NCBI GenBank assembly: GCA_945889575.1
Contig: CAMDBY010000101.1
Span: 1 to 6,206 of the forward strand
DNA length: 6,206 nt
Source of the DNA: Bifidobacterium breve
Lineage (GTDB): Bacteria > Actinomycetota > Acidimicrobiia > Acidimicrobiales > Ilumatobacteraceae
Direction of reading: 5' to 3'
Shown piece by piece: positions 5,222 to 6,206 of the stretch; the stretch's first letter is position 1, and each line of letters starts with the position of its first letter. Both the position numbers and the translations under genes were made by a program. The notes below the pieces were generated by a model that was given only the letters and a program-made list of their open reading frames with translations, did not search any database and had not been told where the DNA came from.

Positions 5222-5980
5222 ATGGGAAAATCTCGTCTTGAAGGCAAAGTCGCACTAATCACTGGTGGCGCACGTGGAATGGGTGCGTCTGAAGCGCAAC
5301 TCTTTATCGATGAAGGGGCCAGAGTCGTCATTAGCGATGTTCTTGATTCTGTAGGCCAAGAGACCGCCAAACGTTTGTCTCCTGACGGTCCGAAATGTGT
5401 TTTCCTGCATCACGACGTGACCAGCGAAGATGACTGGAACGCAGTCGTTGCATCCGTACTCGAAACATTCGGTCAGATCGACATTCTTGTCAACAACGCT
5501 GGAATCTTTGAACGTGGTTCAATACTTGATACAACGCTTCCCGCATTTACTCGCACAATGGACATCAATGTCACCGGCGTATTCCTCGGAATGAAATCAG
5601 TTGCTGCTCACATGGTGAATCGTGGCAAGGGAAGCATTGTCAACATTTCGTCAGTCGCTGGCCTGAATGGCACACCCGGCTTTCTTGCGTACGGTGCAAG
5701 TAAGTGGGCAGTACGCGGCATGACAAAAGGTGTTGCAAAAGAATTGGCACCATTTGGTGTTCGTGTGAACTCAATTCACCCGGGAATCATTGATACTCCA
5801 ATGCTGCAAACTTTCGATGAAGCCGGTGAAGGTGTTCGCGAAGCAGTACGTACACGTATTCCTCTCGGATACGAAGCAGAACCCATTCACGTTGCACGTC
5901 TTGCGTTGTATCTCGGCAGCGATGACAGTGCATATTCCACCGGATCAGAATTTATTGTTGATGGCGGCTGGTCAGCGTGA
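5222..5980 (+). CDS. Classical short-chain dehydrogenase/reductase, FabG3-like
   Basis: This 252-aa Rossmann-fold enzyme interconverts a hydroxyl and a carbonyl group using NAD(P). The cofactor glycine motif TGGARGMG is at 14-21. Asp39, at the end of the second strand (VVISD), favours NAD over NADP. D65-V66 contacts the adenine ring in this family, and NNAG is at 91-94. The catalytic set is visible: N116, S144, Y157 and K161 (YGASK). The C-terminal SEFIVDGGW (242-250) is the usual family ending. The N-terminus, with GKVALITGGARGMGAS, resembles mycobacterial FabG3 (3-alpha/20-beta hydroxysteroid dehydrogenase-like), but the substrate could equally be a simple secondary alcohol. Its stop codon overlaps the start of the next gene by four bases, so the two are translationally coupled. 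This points to a shared oxidation pathway. Confidence 0.95.
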   Translation: MGKSRLEGKVALITGGARGMGASEAQLFIDEGARVVISDVLDSVGQETAKRLSPDGPKCVFLHHDVTSEDDWNAVVASVLETFGQIDILVNNAGIFERGSILDTTLPAFTRTMDINVTGVFLGMKSVAAHMVNRGKGSIVNISSVAGLNGTPGFLAYGASKWAVRGMTKGVAKELAPFGVRVNSIHPGIIDTPMLQTFDEAGEGVREAVRTRIPLGYEAEPIHVARLALYLGSDDSAYSTGSEFIVDGGWSA

Positions 5981-6206
5981 GCATTCTCGGTACTCGAGTT
6001 GTTCGAATTGAAGATCCTCGTTTCTTAACGGGTGAGGGAACATACATTGCAAACTTGCCAATGCCAGGCGCATTGCATCTCACGTTTGTTCGTTCATCAA
6101 TGGCCCACGCCCGTCTCACCGGCATTGATGCTTCCGAAGCGTTGTCAATGCCAGGTATTCGTGCCGTATGGACTGCAGCCGATATTGATATCGCTCCAGC
6201 TGGTCC
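5977..6206 (+). CDS. Molybdopterin-binding large subunit, xanthine/CO/aldehyde dehydrogenase family (N-terminal part)
   Basis: The 76 complete codons visible encode the N-terminus of a molybdenum hydroxylase large subunit of the CoxL/XdhA superfamily, whose members hydroxylate aldehydes, purines, N-heterocycles or CO with water as oxygen source. Recognised blocks are GTRVVRIEDPRFLTGEGTYI (about 5-24), FVRSSMAHARL (37-47), and MPGIRAVWTAADI (58-70), which correspond to the first, a/b-hammerhead domain. The gene starts with GTG inside the overlap GTGA, sharing four bases with the dehydrogenase stop; no strong Shine-Dalgarno is visible, so coupling is likely. The molybdenum-cofactor domain, including the AYRGAGR or AYXCSFR-type loop that separates CO dehydrogenases from other members, is beyond the right edge, so the substrate class cannot be given. 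Medium (FAD) and small (2Fe-2S) subunit genes would be expected nearby. Confidence 0.9.
   Translation, partial: MSILGTRVVRIEDPRFLTGEGTYIANLPMPGALHLTFVRSSMAHARLTGIDASEALSMPGIRAVWTAADIDIAPAG

Noticed and set aside
1..6206. Mobile element, CRISPR array, tRNA or rRNA
   Set aside because: No transposase or integrase sequence, no regularly spaced repeats and no RNA-gene signatures were seen; nearly all the window is occupied by intact or edge-truncated protein genes.

Overview
The window looks like chromosomal DNA of a free-living bacterium, most likely an actinobacterium. The evidence is a luciferase-like oxidoreductase of the F420-dependent type, a short-chain dehydrogenase resembling mycobacterial FabG3-like steroid or alcohol dehydrogenases, a family-10/11-like acyl-CoA dehydrogenase, and start regions that lack a Shine-Dalgarno but carry a TAnnnT box a few bases upstream. 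Base composition appears close to even rather than strongly GC-rich, which would suit a lineage such as Acidimicrobiia; this placement is an inference. I see no mobile element, RNA gene or CRISPR array.

Layout. Positions 1-236 (minus) hold the N-terminus of a metallo-beta-lactamase-fold alkyl sulfatase that runs off the left edge. A 159-bp divergent intergenic region (237-395) is rich in symmetric elements: a 13-bp near-identical motif present twice, one dyad, and two adjacent perfect palindromes, the second overlapping the ribosome binding site. To its right, on the plus strand, are an acyl-CoA dehydrogenase (396-1715) and, 14 bp later, a luciferase-like F420-type oxidoreductase (1730-2641), probably one operon. 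Convergent to them, with only 11 bp between, is a 555-aa lipoprotein (2653-4320, minus) with a possible Cys-His-Asn/Asp catalytic arrangement and a long beta-rich C-terminal half. Divergent from it is a TauE/SafE-family membrane transporter (4376-5188), then a classical short-chain dehydrogenase (5222-5980). A molybdopterin-binding large subunit of the xanthine/CO/aldehyde dehydrogenase family starts inside the dehydrogenase stop codon (5977) and leaves the right edge.

How the genes may work together. The content is catabolic and redox-oriented. The alkyl sulfatase would release an alcohol and sulfate. Alcohol and aldehyde oxidation (short-chain dehydrogenase, molybdenum hydroxylase) and acyl-CoA dehydrogenation could then feed beta-oxidation, and the TauE/SafE protein could move a sulfur oxyanion or organic anion. 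This joint pathway is an inference from proximity. Strand changes mean at least four transcription units are present.

The items most worth a second look are the lipoprotein, whose family I cannot name, and the cluster of operator-like symmetric elements between the alkyl sulfatase and acyl-CoA dehydrogenase genes. I did not find clear evidence of a wholly new system.
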